A stretch of 64,000 nt of DNA from Alienimonas californiensis (GTDB lineage Bacteria; Planctomycetota; Planctomycetia; Planctomycetales; Planctomycetaceae). The first letter of the stretch is position 1, and every line of letters begins with the position of its first letter. Below, piece after piece: positions 10,125 through 19,201 of the stretch. A program made the position numbers and the translations under genes. The stretch is from contig NZ_CP036265.1 in assembly GCF_007743815.1 (NCBI RefSeq), positions 956,501 to 1,020,500 on the forward strand. The letters run 5' to 3'. A model generated the notes under the pieces. The model saw only the letters and a program-made list of their open reading frames with translations. It searched no databases and was not told where the DNA came from.

Positions 10125-10910
10125 TCATCCGCCGCCCTCCAACGCCGCCAAGGCGGCGGCGGCGGCGGCTTGTTCGGCGGCTTTTTTGGTGGCGCCGGCG
10201 CCGGGGGGGTAGCGTTCGCCGGCAATCACCGCCCGCACGGTGAACGTTCTCGCGTGGTCCGGGCCGGTCGCCTCCAGCAGTTCGTAGCTCGGCGGGCCGT
10301 GGCCGGCGAGCTGGGTGCGGTGTTGCAGACGACTTTTGTAGTTCACCCCGTCCGGGAGACGCGCGCCGCCTAACGGCGACGGCCCGTGTTCCCCGACGGG
10401 GGGGGAGGCCGGTGAGGGAACCGGGGTCGGGTCCAGTTCCGCTTCGTCCAGCAGGCGGTTCACGCAGGCGCGGGCCGCTTCCCAGCTGCCGTCGAGGTAC
10501 ACCCCCGCAATCACCGCCTCGAAGGCGTTGCTGAGCACGCTCCGCGGGACCCGGCCCGGGCGGCCGGTCGCCCGCACGGCGCCGGCGAGGCCCTTGCCGG
10601 TGCGGATCAGCGGCTCCAGTTCCAGCCGGTCCGCCAGCAGGGCGCAGTTGCGGCGGGAGACGAGGCCGCTTTTCAGCTTCGTCAGTTCCCCCTCCGACAG
10701 GTCCGGCCGGGCGGCGAACAGCCGTTCGCACACCGCCGCCCCGAGGATCGCATCCCCCAGAAACTCCAGCCGTTCGTTCGACTCCAACGGCGTGCGGGCG
10801 ATCGACGAATGCGTCAGGCAGCGCCGCAGCAGCGCCCGATCGACGAACACATGCCCGAGGGCGGCTTCGAGGGCGGCCGTACCGGGGTCGTCGGGCGCAG
10901 CGGGGGACAA
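10125..10910 (-). CDS. rnc: Ribonuclease III with an extended interdomain linker
   Basis: A 261-residue RNase III, which cleaves double-stranded RNA in rRNA and mRNA processing. Seen: the signature NERLEFLGDAILG (residues 45-57), the second acidic site around NAFEAVIAGVYLDGS, and a C-terminal dsRNA-binding domain ending GATKKAAEQAAAAAALAAL. Between the two domains, where the family usually has a few residues, there is a ~27-residue Pro/Gly-rich stretch (PVPSPASPPVGEHGPSPLGG). The start codon is TTG at 10910. It is divergent from lpxK. Confidence 0.93.
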   Translation of the reverse strand: MSPAAPDDPGTAALEAALGHVFVDRALLRRCLTHSSIARTPLESNERLEFLGDAILGAAVCERLFAARPDLSEGELTKLKSGLVSRRNCALLADRLELEPLIRTGKGLAGAVRATGRPGRVPRSVLSNAFEAVIAGVYLDGSWEAARACVNRLLDEAELDPTPVPSPASPPVGEHGPSPLGGARLPDGVNYKSRLQHRTQLAGHGPPSYELLEATGPDHARTFTVRAVIAGERYPPGAGATKKAAEQAAAAAALAALEGGG

Positions 10911-11055
10911 GGCGACAAGGGCGAAGGCGGAGGGCGGACGGCAGACCGCCCAAGGCTATCGTCCCTTTCGTCCTTCGACATTCCTCACTCCGCATTCCCG
11001 CCGCCGCGGGGATGTGCGGTTCCCCGGTCGCTCGCCCCGCGCGTACAACGTCCCC

Positions 11056-12192
11056 GTGACCGAAGCCGCCTATCTCGACCTGATCGCCGGCCGTACGCGG
11101 GGGCCGTGGGCCGCGGCGCTGCGGCTCGGGCTGCTGTCGGCGTCGCTGCCGTACGGGCTCGCGGTGCGGACCCGCAATCGGGCGTTCGACCTGGGGCTGA
11201 AGCCGGTGCATCGGGCCGGGGCGCCGGTGATCTCCGTGGGGAACCTGACCTGCGGCGGGACCGGCAAGACGCCGATCGTCGCCGATCTCTGCCTGCGGTT
11301 GCAGGCCGGCGGCCGGCGGCCGGCGGCGCTGTCCCGGGGCTACCGCTCGTTGGAGGGCGAGGGGGCGAACGACGAGAAGCTGCTCTTAGACGCCCTGATG
11401 CCCGGCGTCCCGCAGGTGCAGAACCCGGACCGCGTCGCCGGGGCGAAGCTCGCCCTGCAGGAGCACGGGGCGGACTGCCTCGTGCTGGACGACGGCTTCC
11501 AGCACCGCCGGCTGGGCCGCGATCTGGACGTGGCGCTGATCGACGCCACCGCCCCCTTCGGCCCCGGCAGCCTGCGACGGCCGGGCTGCCGCGGGCGGGT
11601 GCTACCGGCCGGGTTGCTGCGGGAGAGCGCCGCGGGGCTGCGGCGGGCCGACCTCATCCTGCTGACCCGCTGCGACGCGATCACCGCCGACGAGCGGGCC
11701 GCCGTGGAATCCGCCCTCACGGAGCGCGCCCCCGGCACGCCGGTCGTGCCGGTCGCCTTCGCCCCGACGGCGCTGATCGACGTCGCCGGCGCCGCCCGTT
11801 CGTTGGACGGGGCACGGGGAGCTAGGGTGGGAGCGTTCTGCGGCATCGGCAACCCGGCCGGCTTCCGGGCGACGCTGGAGGGCCTCGGCGTCGACGTGGC
11901 GACGTTCGAGCCCCGCCCCGACCACCACGCCCACACGCCGGCGGACGTGGCGGCGATCGCTCAGCGGGCCGCCGACGCCGGGGCGACCGCCCTGCTCTGC
12001 ACGGAGAAAGATCTCGTGAAGCTGCGGACCAAGACGTTCGCCGCCGCGTCGTCGACGAACCCGGAGCCGCCCCTGCCGATCTTCGCCGTCCGCATCGCCG
12101 CGACCTACCCGCAGGGCGACGCCGCCCTGACCGCGGCGCTGACGAAGGCGGCGGGATCGCCCGTCGGCGGGACGAACGAAGGGGCGATGTGA
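11056..12192 (+). CDS. lpxK: Tetraacyldisaccharide 4'-kinase
   Basis: A 378-residue LpxK, which phosphorylates the 4' position of the lipid A disaccharide precursor at the inner membrane face, a late step of lipid A synthesis. Seen: an N-terminal hydrophobic helix (GLLSASLPYGLAVRTRNRAF), the P-loop SVGNLTCGGTGKTP (residues ~60-73), the LSRGYRS segment, and the LVLDDGFQHRRLGRDLDVALID motif with the catalytic Asp pair. GTG at 11056 gives the family N-terminus; a much longer open frame upstream overlaps rnc and is not protein-like. Presence of lpxK implies lipid A production. Confidence 0.92.
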   Translation: MTEAAYLDLIAGRTRGPWAAALRLGLLSASLPYGLAVRTRNRAFDLGLKPVHRAGAPVISVGNLTCGGTGKTPIVADLCLRLQAGGRRPAALSRGYRSLEGEGANDEKLLLDALMPGVPQVQNPDRVAGAKLALQEHGADCLVLDDGFQHRRLGRDLDVALIDATAPFGPGSLRRPGCRGRVLPAGLLRESAAGLRRADLILLTRCDAITADERAAVESALTERAPGTPVVPVAFAPTALIDVAGAARSLDGARGARVGAFCGIGNPAGFRATLEGLGVDVATFEPRPDHHAHTPADVAAIAQRAADAGATALLCTEKDLVKLRTKTFAAASSTNPEPPLPIFAVRIAATYPQGDAALTAALTKAAGSPVGGTNEGAM

Positions 12193-12232
12193 TTGACCGC
12201 GAACCCGCGGCGGCCTATCGTGTCCGCCACGC

Positions 12233-12263
12233 GTTAGCCGCCCTCTTCAAGAGGACGGCTAAC
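12233..12263. other. Hairpin abutting the tRNA-Val 5' end
   Basis: GTTAGCCG-C-CCTCTT-CA-AGAGG-A-CGGCTAAC folds into a strong stem with one mismatched pair. It lies 40 nt after lpxK stop and 2 nt before the mature tRNA 5' end. There is no T-tract, so it may be an lpxK 3' end, a tRNA leader structure or another repeat. Confidence 0.7.
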
Positions 12264-12265
12264 AG

Positions 12266-12339
12266 GGACGCGTAGATCAGTTGGTTAGATCGCCACGTTG
12301 ACATCGTGGAGGTCGACGGTTCGAGTCCGTCCGCGTCCA
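12266..12339 (+). tRNA. tRNA-Val (anticodon GAC)
   Basis: The 74-nt sequence folds fully: acceptor GGACGCG/CGCGTCC, D-stem GATC/GATC, anticodon stem CCACG/CGTGG around loop TTGACAT (anticodon GAC, valine), T-stem GACGG/CCGTC around TTCGAGT, and discriminator A at 12339. CCA is not encoded. A rho-independent terminator follows at 12351. Confidence 0.95.
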
Positions 12340-12350
12340 CTCTCGCTGCA

Positions 12351-12381
12351 AACGCCCGGCGACCTCGCCGGGCGTTTTTTT
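12351..12381 (+). terminator. Rho-independent terminator after tRNA-Val
   Basis: AACGCCCGGCGA-CC-TCGCCGGGCGTT followed directly by a T-run ending at 12381. The 12-bp stem and T-tract match an intrinsic terminator for the tRNA transcript. Confidence 0.93.
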
Positions 12382-12801
12382 GTGCGCGGAGCCGAACGCA
12401 CCGCGGTCGCGGGGAGCGAGAACGAGCGACCTGCGCTCCTCCCCGGCGACGACGCGGCGCCGCTCCCGTCGGCTCGGGCGACCCGTCGCGAACGTGAGGC
12501 GGCGGAGAACCAAACCGGGGGGCGGGCTCCCCGACGCCCGAATGCGATTCTCCTCCCGCTCGCGCCCCAGATCGGCGCCGGCGCCGACGCATTACGCAAG
12601 CCGGCGCCGATACGGACCCAAAGGTCCCGGAATCGCGTTTTTTCGTCGGCTCGCCGGGCGCCTTCGTCTTGTGAGCCTGTCCGAGGCGCCCACAATTCAA
12701 ACACCACTCCTGACGCGGCCGCCCGGCAGCAGGCCGCCGTCGCCCGCCGCCCCCGCCTTTTAAAAGCGGGGCGTTCCGTTTCCTCCAAGGCCAAGACACG
12801 T
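12382..12801. other. 420-bp region without a supported gene
   Basis: Between the tRNA terminator and the DUF1559 gene no frame looks coding. At 12751-12771 lies CCCCGCC-TTTTAAAA-GCGGGG, a short dyad with an AT core 30 nt upstream of the DUF1559 start that could be a promoter element or operator. Nothing else is recognised. Confidence 0.6.
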
Positions 12802-13998
12802 ATGTCTCGCTCCCGACCGCACCCGCCCCGCCGCGGCTTTACGCTGATCGAGCTTCTGGTGGTGATCGCAATAATTGCGATCCTGGTCTCCCTGCTGCTG
12901 CCCGCCGTGCAGCAGGCCCGCGAGGCCGCCCGCCGGGCGCAGTGCCAGAACAACCTCAAGCAACTGGGGCTGGCCATGCACAACTATCACAGCACGTATA
13001 AGACGTTTCCGGACGCGATGGGCGGGCTCGGCGGGACCACCGGCGTGACCGGGCCGAACGACACGAAGGGCGACTGGAGCGTCTTTCCCATGCTCGCCCC
13101 CTACCTCGACGAAACCGCCTACTGGGGTCAGATCAGCCGTCCGCTGACGACGGCAAGCGCCACGTTCCAGCCGTTCGGCATGCGGCCGGAGGTCGGCACC
13201 TCGGGCGGCTACCCGCCGTTCGCGCACCAATTCAAAACGCTGTTGTGCCCCTCCGACGGCACGGAGCCGATCACGACCGGCGCCACGAACTACGGGCTGA
13301 ACTGGGGCGATAACGGCCGGGTGCTGATGTACGACTCCAACTCCGGGCCGAGGGGCCAGGCGGCGAAGGCCTGTCGGGGCATGGGCAAAGGCATGTTCTA
13401 CTACGGCGGCCGGGCGGGTCAGCCTTCGACCCACATCGGTATCAGTTCCGTGAAGGACGGCACGACCAACACCCTCCTGTTCGGCGAAATCGGCCGCGAC
13501 GACGACGGCGGTCGCTATGTCGGCAGCGTCGGTCAGGTCGATTCGCTGACGACCAGCACGGTGAACGGGGCGTACCGGTTCGACAACCCGCAGGTGGACT
13601 GTCTGGAGAAGACCCTGAACCCGACGGCGCCGGGATTCTATCCGACGAACGGTTCGGGAGTGACCGCGGTGCACTCCGAACGCGGCAAGAACTACGCGAT
13701 GGGCTATCCCGCCGTCACCGGCTTTATGACGATCCTGCCGCCGAACGGCCCGTCGTGCGCCGCCGGGAACTGGGCCAACTCGCGTTACTACTACGAGGCG
13801 GGCGGCATTTATTCCGCCGGCAGCTACCACACGGGCGGGGTGCAGGTTTGCCGCGTCGACGGCTCGGTCGCCTTCATCGCCGAATCCGTCGACGCCGGCG
13901 ATCCGGCTCAGCCCAACGGCACGGTCGGCCCCAGCCCCTACGGAACCTGGGGCGCTTTGGGCACCCGTGACGGCGGCGAAGTCGTCAGCGAGTATTAA
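12802..13998 (+). CDS. DUF1559 prepilin-like protein with H-X9-DG motif
   Basis: A 398-residue secreted protein of the planctomycete-expanded DUF1559 family. The N-terminus has a type IV prepilin methylation site, [20 protein letters not shown], followed by [32 protein letters not shown]. The C-terminus carries the H-X9-DG signature ([14 protein letters not shown]). These are processed by prepilin peptidase and exported by a type II/IV-like machinery; their role is unknown. ATG at 12802 is chosen because it places the prepilin site 11 residues in; longer frames are Arg-rich. A hairpin terminator follows at 14051. Confidence 0.93.
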   Translation: MSRSRPHPPRRGFTLIELLVVIAIIAILVSLLLPAVQQAREAARRAQCQNNLKQLGLAMHNYHSTYKTFPDAMGGLGGTTGVTGPNDTKGDWSVFPMLAPYLDETAYWGQISRPLTTASATFQPFGMRPEVGTSGGYPPFAHQFKTLLCPSDGTEPITTGATNYGLNWGDNGRVLMYDSNSGPRGQAAKACRGMGKGMFYYGGRAGQPSTHIGISSVKDGTTNTLLFGEIGRDDDGGRYVGSVGQVDSLTTSTVNGAYRFDNPQVDCLEKTLNPTAPGFYPTNGSGVTAVHSERGKNYAMGYPAVTGFMTILPPNGPSCAAGNWANSRYYYEAGGIYSAGSYHTGGVQVCRVDGSVAFIAESVDAGDPAQPNGTVGPSPYGTWGALGTRDGGEVVSEY

Positions 13999-14050
13999 GT
14001 CGAGGCGACTTCAGACGCGGCGACGGCGCCGTTCGCTCTGACGGATAAAA

Positions 14051-14091
14051 AACGCCGCCCCGGCCGGTCTTGAACCGGCCGGGGCGGCGTT
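14051..14091. terminator. Strong hairpin between DUF1559 and lipoprotein genes
   Basis: AACGCCGCCCCGGCCGGT (14051-14068) pairs with 14074-14091 across the loop CTTGA. A-rich bases (ATAAAAAA) precede the left arm, giving a U-run on the minus-strand transcript; on the plus strand only TT follows. It can serve the minus-strand lipoprotein gene and possibly both directions. Confidence 0.87.
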
Positions 14092-14182
14092 CTGCGTTCT
14101 CGCCGGGCCGTCGGGATCGACCCGGACGCGGCGCGATCGCTCGAACGCTACGTTCTGAGGATCGCGCCGAGCCCCGTTCGGA

Positions 14183-14428
14183 TCAGGTCGGCTTCCCCCC
14201 GGGCTTGGCGTTCGGTCCCAGGCCCGGCAACGGATTTGGGTCCGGCGGCGGGGCGAAGCTCCCCGGGGGTCCTTCTTCGCCGGGGTCGACCAGCATGTCG
14301 TCCGTGTCGGACGAGCAGCCGGCCGCGACGCCCACGGCGGAAAACAGCAGGAACGAGAGCCCGGCCGCACGGCCGAACCTCAGGGGCGACGACGCGGCGG
14401 ACGGCCGCGCGAAAAGCTTATTGAACAA
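14183..14428 (-). CDS. Small lipoprotein
   Basis: An 81-residue protein with a signal sequence (LSFLLFSAVGVAAGC) ending in a lipobox, A-A-G-C at about residue 38. The mature part is short, acidic and Pro/Gly-rich (MLVDPGEEGPPGSFAPPPDP). Small lipoproteins of this kind are common near DUF1559 genes in planctomycetes, but their function is unknown. It is downstream of the DUF1501 gene on the same strand with a 132-nt gap. Confidence 0.72.
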   Translation of the reverse strand: MFNKLFARPSAASSPLRFGRAAGLSFLLFSAVGVAAGCSSDTDDMLVDPGEEGPPGSFAPPPDPNPLPGLGPNAKPGGKPT

Positions 14429-14560
14429 GACGACGTTTCAGTTCGCAGTCGGAGGATCACGCGGCGAGCGGACGTGCGACGTATTTTAACGTCGGACGAA
14501 CCGACGGTCAGCGACCGACGACGGCGACGATCATAATTTCTCCAATTCGCCCCGCCGGAC

Positions 14561-16012
14561 CTACGCCAGCGCCTCGGTCACGACGCGGGCCGGCTGCACG
14601 CCGGTGAGCTTCTGGTTCAGGCCGCGGAACGGCACGGAAACCCGCTCGTGATCGAAGCCCAACAGGCGCTGCACGGTGGCGTGCACGTCCCGCAGGGGCA
14701 CGGGGGTCTCGGCGGGGAGATAGCCCAGTTCGTCCGTTTCGCCGACGGTGTGGCCGGGTTTGATCCCGCCGCCGGCCATCCACCAGGTGAAGGCGTGGGG
14801 GTTATGGTCGCGGCCGATCATCGCCATCGTCGTGCCGCCGCGGTTCTCCCGCATCGGGGTCCGGCCGAACTCCCCGCCCCAGATCACCAGCGTGTCCTCC
14901 AAGAGTCCCCGCCGCTTCAGGTCGTAGATCAACGCGGCGACCGGCTGGTCCATCTGCTGGCACTTGTCCTTGAACCCATGGTTCAGGGCCTCGTTCTTGC
15001 CGGCGCCGTGGCTGTCCCAGCCCCAGTCGAACAGTTGGATATACCGCACGCCCCGCTCCGCCAGCCGCCGGGCCAGCAGGCAGTTATTGGCGAGGCTGGC
15101 GCCGTCGGTGGTGCCGTAGAGCTTGTGCGTCTCCTCGGTCTCGCCGGAGAGGTCGGTCGCCTCCGGCACGGCGGCCTGCATGCGGTAGGCCAGTTCGTAC
15201 TGCTCGATCCGGGTGAGGGTCGCCGGGTCCCCGAACTCCTCGTGGGCCAGTTCGTTCAACTCCCGCAAGGTGTCGAGGGCGGCCCGGCGGGCGACGCGGG
15301 AGACGCCCTTGGGGTTCTCCACATTGAGGATCGCCGGCCCGCCGCTGCGGCACTGCACGCCCTGATAGACGCCCGGCAAAAAGCCCGCCCCCCAGAGGGC
15401 GTTGCCGGCCCGCGGCGGGCGACCGCCGCTCAAAAGCACCATGAAGCCGGGCAGGTCTTCGTTCTCGGTGCCCAACCCCCACGTCGTCCAGGCGCCGACG
15501 CTGGGTTTACCCATCCGCGGGTCGCCGGTGTGGGCCATCAATTGGGCCGGCCCGTGGTTGAACTGGTCCGTCTGCACGGTCTTGAAGAAACAGACCTCGT
15601 CCGCCGGGCAGCCGTAGCCGGGCACGGCGCCGGCGAAGTGCGGCAGGCGGTCCGAGATCAAATGGCCGCTCTCGCCCCGCCGTTCAAAGGGAAATTGCGG
15701 GCCGAGCAACTGCGGCACGCCCTGAATAAAGGCGAAACGCTGACCCTCCAGATACGCCTGCGGGCAGTCCTTGCCGTCGTATTTTTGCAGGGCCGGGCGA
15801 TAGTCGAACAACTCTAATTGGCTCGGCGCCCCGACCATGTGCAGGTGGATGACGCGCTTCGCCGTGGGCGTGTGATGCAGGCCGTTTAATGCGGAGCCGG
15901 TCTCGCCGGCGGCGGCGAGTTGCTGCGAGAGCCAGACGCCGCCCACCAACCCGGCGGAGGCGTCCCGCAGGAAGTGGCGACGGGTGACGTGGGCGAGGGC
16001 GGCGGCGTTCAT
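14561..16012 (-). CDS. DUF1501 family protein, Tat-exported
   Basis: A 483-residue DUF1501 protein. The Tat motif RRHFLRDASAG near the N-terminus is followed by a hydrophobic segment (LVGGVWLSQQLAAA). Characteristic strings are HMVGAPSQLELFDYRP, DQFNHGPAQ, LFDWGWDSHG and VIWGGEFGRTP with metal-binding His/Asp as in alkaline-phosphatase-superfamily folds. Genes of this family are almost always paired with a PSD1 cytochrome protein, as here (16110-18959, upstream on the same strand). The pair is inferred to act extracytoplasmically on an unknown substrate. Confidence 0.92.
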   Translation of the reverse strand: MNAAALAHVTRRHFLRDASAGLVGGVWLSQQLAAAGETGSALNGLHHTPTAKRVIHLHMVGAPSQLELFDYRPALQKYDGKDCPQAYLEGQRFAFIQGVPQLLGPQFPFERRGESGHLISDRLPHFAGAVPGYGCPADEVCFFKTVQTDQFNHGPAQLMAHTGDPRMGKPSVGAWTTWGLGTENEDLPGFMVLLSGGRPPRAGNALWGAGFLPGVYQGVQCRSGGPAILNVENPKGVSRVARRAALDTLRELNELAHEEFGDPATLTRIEQYELAYRMQAAVPEATDLSGETEETHKLYGTTDGASLANNCLLARRLAERGVRYIQLFDWGWDSHGAGKNEALNHGFKDKCQQMDQPVAALIYDLKRRGLLEDTLVIWGGEFGRTPMRENRGGTTMAMIGRDHNPHAFTWWMAGGGIKPGHTVGETDELGYLPAETPVPLRDVHATVQRLLGFDHERVSVPFRGLNQKLTGVQPARVVTEALA

Positions 16013-16042
16013 GGGCGGCGATCGGCGGACGGTTTTGATCCC

Positions 16043-16112
16043 AGCCCGAAGCGTCAGCGAGGGGTTCGGTACGCCGGCCTGCGGCCGACGTCCTCGCTGA
16101 CGCTTCGGGTTA
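16043..16112. repeat. Palindromic intergenic element, copy 2
   Basis: Arms 16043-16063 and 16091-16111 (core CCCGAAGCGTCAGCGAGGG and complement) flank a 27-nt loop. It separates the PSD1 and DUF1501 genes, and its right end supplies the TAA stop of the PSD1 gene (16110-16112). Confidence 0.93.
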
Positions 16113-18959
16113 GTTGGTCAGGGCCTCGTCGAGGTTCAGCAGCGCTCCGGCGACGATCTCCGTCGCCGGGGGGCCGTCCGGGAGGGCGGCGAGGCGGGTG
16201 TAGAGGTCGACCAGCGCCGCCCGTTCCCGCTCCGTCGGCTCCCGGCCGCAGACCCGCAGGAACCCGGCGGCGACGCGGTCGGCGGGGGCGTCGCCGGCGG
16301 CGGTCATGCGGTCGGCGAGGGCGGCGGCGGCCTCGGTGAAGGTGGCGTCGTTCAGGATCGTCAGCGCCTGCACGGGAGTGTTGCTCTCCGGTCGGCGGGC
16401 GGTGCAGAACTCGCGGCTGGGGGCGTCGAAGGAGGCCATCACCGGGTGCGGGATGCTGCGTTTGACGTAGGTATAAACGCTCCGCCGGGTGCGGTCCGGC
16501 TCGCCGGCGGCGGGGACCTCCCATTGATCGCCGGAGAACGGCTTCCACACGCCGTCGGGAATCGGCGGGTGCACCGGTTCGCCGTGCAGACGTTCGGTCA
16601 GCAGGCCGGCGACGTGCAACGCCTGATCGCGCAGCGTCTCCGCCGACAACCGCCGCCGCGGCCCGCGGGCCAGCAGGCGATTGTTCGGGTCGACGTTCAA
16701 CAACTCCGGCGTCGTCGCGGCGCTCTGACGGTAGGTCGCACTGAGAACCATCTCCCGCAATAATTGTTTGCGGCTCCAGCCGAGGTCGCGTTGAAACCGC
16801 ACGGCGAGATAGTCCAGCAGGGCCGGGTGCGAGGGCGGTTCGCCGCTGGAGCCGAAGTCCTCCTCGGTGCGGACCAGACCGGCGCCGAACAGGCGGGCCC
16901 ACAGGCGATTCGCCTCCACCCGGGCCGTCAGCGGGTTGGCGTCGGCGACCAGCCAGCGGGCGAAGGCGAGACGGTCGGCCTCGGAGCCCCCCTGCTCGGA
17001 CGACAGCGGGTCGCCCAGCACGGCCGGGACGCCGGGGGAGACGGGTTCCGCCTTGGACAGCATGTTGCCGCGGTCGAAGCGGTGGGTCGGCCGGGCGAGG
17101 GAGGGTTCGCGTTCCCGCATCACCGGCAGCGGGACGGAGGGGATCTTTCGCCGCTCCCGTTCCAGCCGGCTCAATTCGGCCCGCTCCGCCGCCATTCCCT
17201 CGTCCCACCAGAGGTTTTGAAAGGCGACGTCGTCGCTGAACGCGATCCGGCCGCGGCGGGCCACCAGCGGGAACGCGGACAGTTCGAAGACGTTAAAGGT
17301 CAGCGTGACCCGCACCTGGGAACCCGGCTCCGCCGGCGCCGGCTGGCCGAGCACGAACGCGGCCGACCGCGGGCGGTGCGTCTTGGAGTACGGCCCGACC
17401 CCGCTGCCGTTGTCTTTCAAACTGTCCTTCGGATTACGGGCGGGCGCGGGTTCGTCGAACAGCACCTCGGTCACCTTTAACTCCCGCGGCTCGCCCTCCG
17501 GCGGGATCAATTCCGCCTTGAAGCGGGAGACGGTCCAGCCCCATTCGGCGTCTTTCAACGCCGCTTCCAGATCGACCGGCAGGCCGGTGAAGCGGATCGC
17601 GGTCAGTTGTTCGGCCCCCTCCGGCAGCGGGGCCGTCAGCGTCACCGCAGTGCCGCGGGCCACGTTGCCGACGAGGCGATAGGTCGGCCCCTCCGGCGTC
17701 TCTTCAACTTCAATTCCGGGGGTGGCGCTCACCTCCGCCGTCAGCTCCGTCGGGGTCCGCCAGACGGAGCGGTCCTGCAGGAGGGCGTTCTCCGCCTCCC
17801 AAAGGCGGCGGCGGAGCGGTTCCATTTCGGCGTCCAGCACCGCGGCCCGCTGATAGTCGGCCCGGTCGCGGGGGACGGGCAGCGTGGGGTAATCGTCGTC
17901 GAGATCGACGTCCGCGGTGTCGTTGAAGAAGGCGGCGGACTCGTAGAACTCCTCGTGCCGCAGCGGGTCGTAGGGGTGGGCGTGGCACTGCACGCACTCC
18001 ATCGTCAGGCCCTGCCAGACCTGCCAGGTGGTGCTCACGCGGTCGAGGATCGCCTCGGTGCGGAACTGCTCGTCGTCGGTGCCGCCTTCCTCGTTGGACT
18101 GCGTGAGCCGATGAGCCGCGGTGGCGACGCGGTCCTCCACCGACGCCCCCGGCAATAAATCGCCGGCGAGCTGTTTGATCGTGAATTCGTCGTAGGGCAG
18201 GTCGCGATTATAGGCGTCGATCACCCAGTCGCGGTAGGGCCAGGCGGTGCGGCGGCGGTCCAGGCCGAGGCCGCGGCTGTCGGCGTAGCGGATCTGATCC
18301 AGCCAGACGCTCGCCCAGCGTTCGCCGAAGTGCGGGCTGTTCAACAACCGGTCGACCGCCGCGGCGTAGGCCGGTTCGCCCTGTTCGTTCACCGCGTCTA
18401 AAAATGTCGCGCGCTCCGCCGGGGTCGGCGGGAGGCCGATCAGGTCCAGCGAGACCCGCCGCAACCAGCGGTCCGGCTCCGCGGGCGGGTTCGGTTCGAG
18501 GCCGGCGGCCTCCAGCTTCGCCAGGACGAATTGGTCGATCGGACCGTGGCCCCACGCGGCATCGGCCGTCGGCGGCGGGGTCGGGCGGGTCGGCGGCTCG
18601 AAGGACCAGTGCCGGCCCCAGGCGGCACCCTGTTCGATCCAGCGGGTCAGGGTGGCGACCTCCGCGTCGCTGAGCCGGGGGCCGTGCTCGGCGGGCGGCA
18701 TGCGGGTTTCGTCGTCCGGGTCGGTCACCCGGTCCAGCAGGTAGGACAGAGCCGGGTCGCCGGGCGTGACCAGCAGGGCGACGCTGTCCTCGTTGATCAG
18801 ATTCAGCCCGCCGGCCTCCCGCACGCCGCCGTGGCAGGCCGAACAGTGGGCGTTGAAGATCGGCCGCACGTCCCGGGCGAATTGCACCTCCCCGGCACCG
18901 CCGGCTGCGGCGTCCGCCGCCGGGACCAACAGGGCGGCGAGGAGCAGCGGGGCGGGCAT
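16110..18959 (-). CDS. PSD1-type protein: PSCyt1 cytochrome, DUF1549 and DUF1553
   Basis: A 949-residue exported protein. After a signal peptide (MPAPLLLAALLVPAADAAAG) a single heme-type site CSACHG (Cys39, Cys42, His43) lies in the PSCyt1 domain, followed by DUF1549 (RRVSLDLIGLPPTPAERATF and RYADSRGLG) and a C-terminal DUF1553 (LFGAGLVRTEEDFG, HPALLDYLA, FDAPSREFCTARR). This architecture is a planctomycete hallmark and is always paired with DUF1501, the next gene downstream. It is assumed to be a periplasmic redox or hydrolytic partner in breakdown of polymers; no substrate is known. Its stop is made by the adjacent repeat. Confidence 0.93.
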   Translation of the reverse strand: MPAPLLLAALLVPAADAAAGGAGEVQFARDVRPIFNAHCSACHGGVREAGGLNLINEDSVALLVTPGDPALSYLLDRVTDPDDETRMPPAEHGPRLSDAEVATLTRWIEQGAAWGRHWSFEPPTRPTPPPTADAAWGHGPIDQFVLAKLEAAGLEPNPPAEPDRWLRRVSLDLIGLPPTPAERATFLDAVNEQGEPAYAAAVDRLLNSPHFGERWASVWLDQIRYADSRGLGLDRRRTAWPYRDWVIDAYNRDLPYDEFTIKQLAGDLLPGASVEDRVATAAHRLTQSNEEGGTDDEQFRTEAILDRVSTTWQVWQGLTMECVQCHAHPYDPLRHEEFYESAAFFNDTADVDLDDDYPTLPVPRDRADYQRAAVLDAEMEPLRRRLWEAENALLQDRSVWRTPTELTAEVSATPGIEVEETPEGPTYRLVGNVARGTAVTLTAPLPEGAEQLTAIRFTGLPVDLEAALKDAEWGWTVSRFKAELIPPEGEPRELKVTEVLFDEPAPARNPKDSLKDNGSGVGPYSKTHRPRSAAFVLGQPAPAEPGSQVRVTLTFNVFELSAFPLVARRGRIAFSDDVAFQNLWWDEGMAAERAELSRLERERRKIPSVPLPVMREREPSLARPTHRFDRGNMLSKAEPVSPGVPAVLGDPLSSEQGGSEADRLAFARWLVADANPLTARVEANRLWARLFGAGLVRTEEDFGSSGEPPSHPALLDYLAVRFQRDLGWSRKQLLREMVLSATYRQSAATTPELLNVDPNNRLLARGPRRRLSAETLRDQALHVAGLLTERLHGEPVHPPIPDGVWKPFSGDQWEVPAAGEPDRTRRSVYTYVKRSIPHPVMASFDAPSREFCTARRPESNTPVQALTILNDATFTEAAAALADRMTAAGDAPADRVAAGFLRVCGREPTERERAALVDLYTRLAALPDGPPATEIVAGALLNLDEALTN

Positions 18960-19041
18960 CGGCGACCGGCGCGGGGGGGACGGAACAGCCCCAGTCTATA
19001 CGACCGCCGCCGCCCCGGCACCCACGCATTGCCTGATGTCG

Positions 19042-19061
19042 GCCGGAGCCAGGGCTCCGGC
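19042..19061. repeat. Short palindrome of the GCCGGAGCC family
   Basis: GCCGGAGCC-A-GGGCTCCGGC, followed by TTGG; same core as the perfect palindrome at 20341-20370. Confidence 0.8.
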
Positions 19062-19081
19062 TTGGATGCCGTTTCAAGACA

Positions 19082-19157
19082 AACCCGAAGCGTCAGCGAG
19101 GGACGTGGGCGCAGCCCGCGCCCGCTGCGCGGGCGTCCCTCGCTGACGCTTCGGGTT
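19082..19157. repeat. Palindromic intergenic element, copy 3
   Basis: Arms 19082-19102 and 19137-19157 around a 34-nt loop with two inner hairpins (GGGCGCAGCCC and GCCCGCTGCGCGGGC). It sits between the PSD1 start and the release-factor stop. Confidence 0.93.
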
Positions 19158-19201
19158 GGTGATCCGGGTTCCTGAAACGGCGTTTGACCAAACTCTCCCG
19201 C

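Noticed and set aside
14070..14489. Plus-strand 139-residue frame
   Set aside because: It overlaps the lipoprotein gene and hairpin; basic low complexity.
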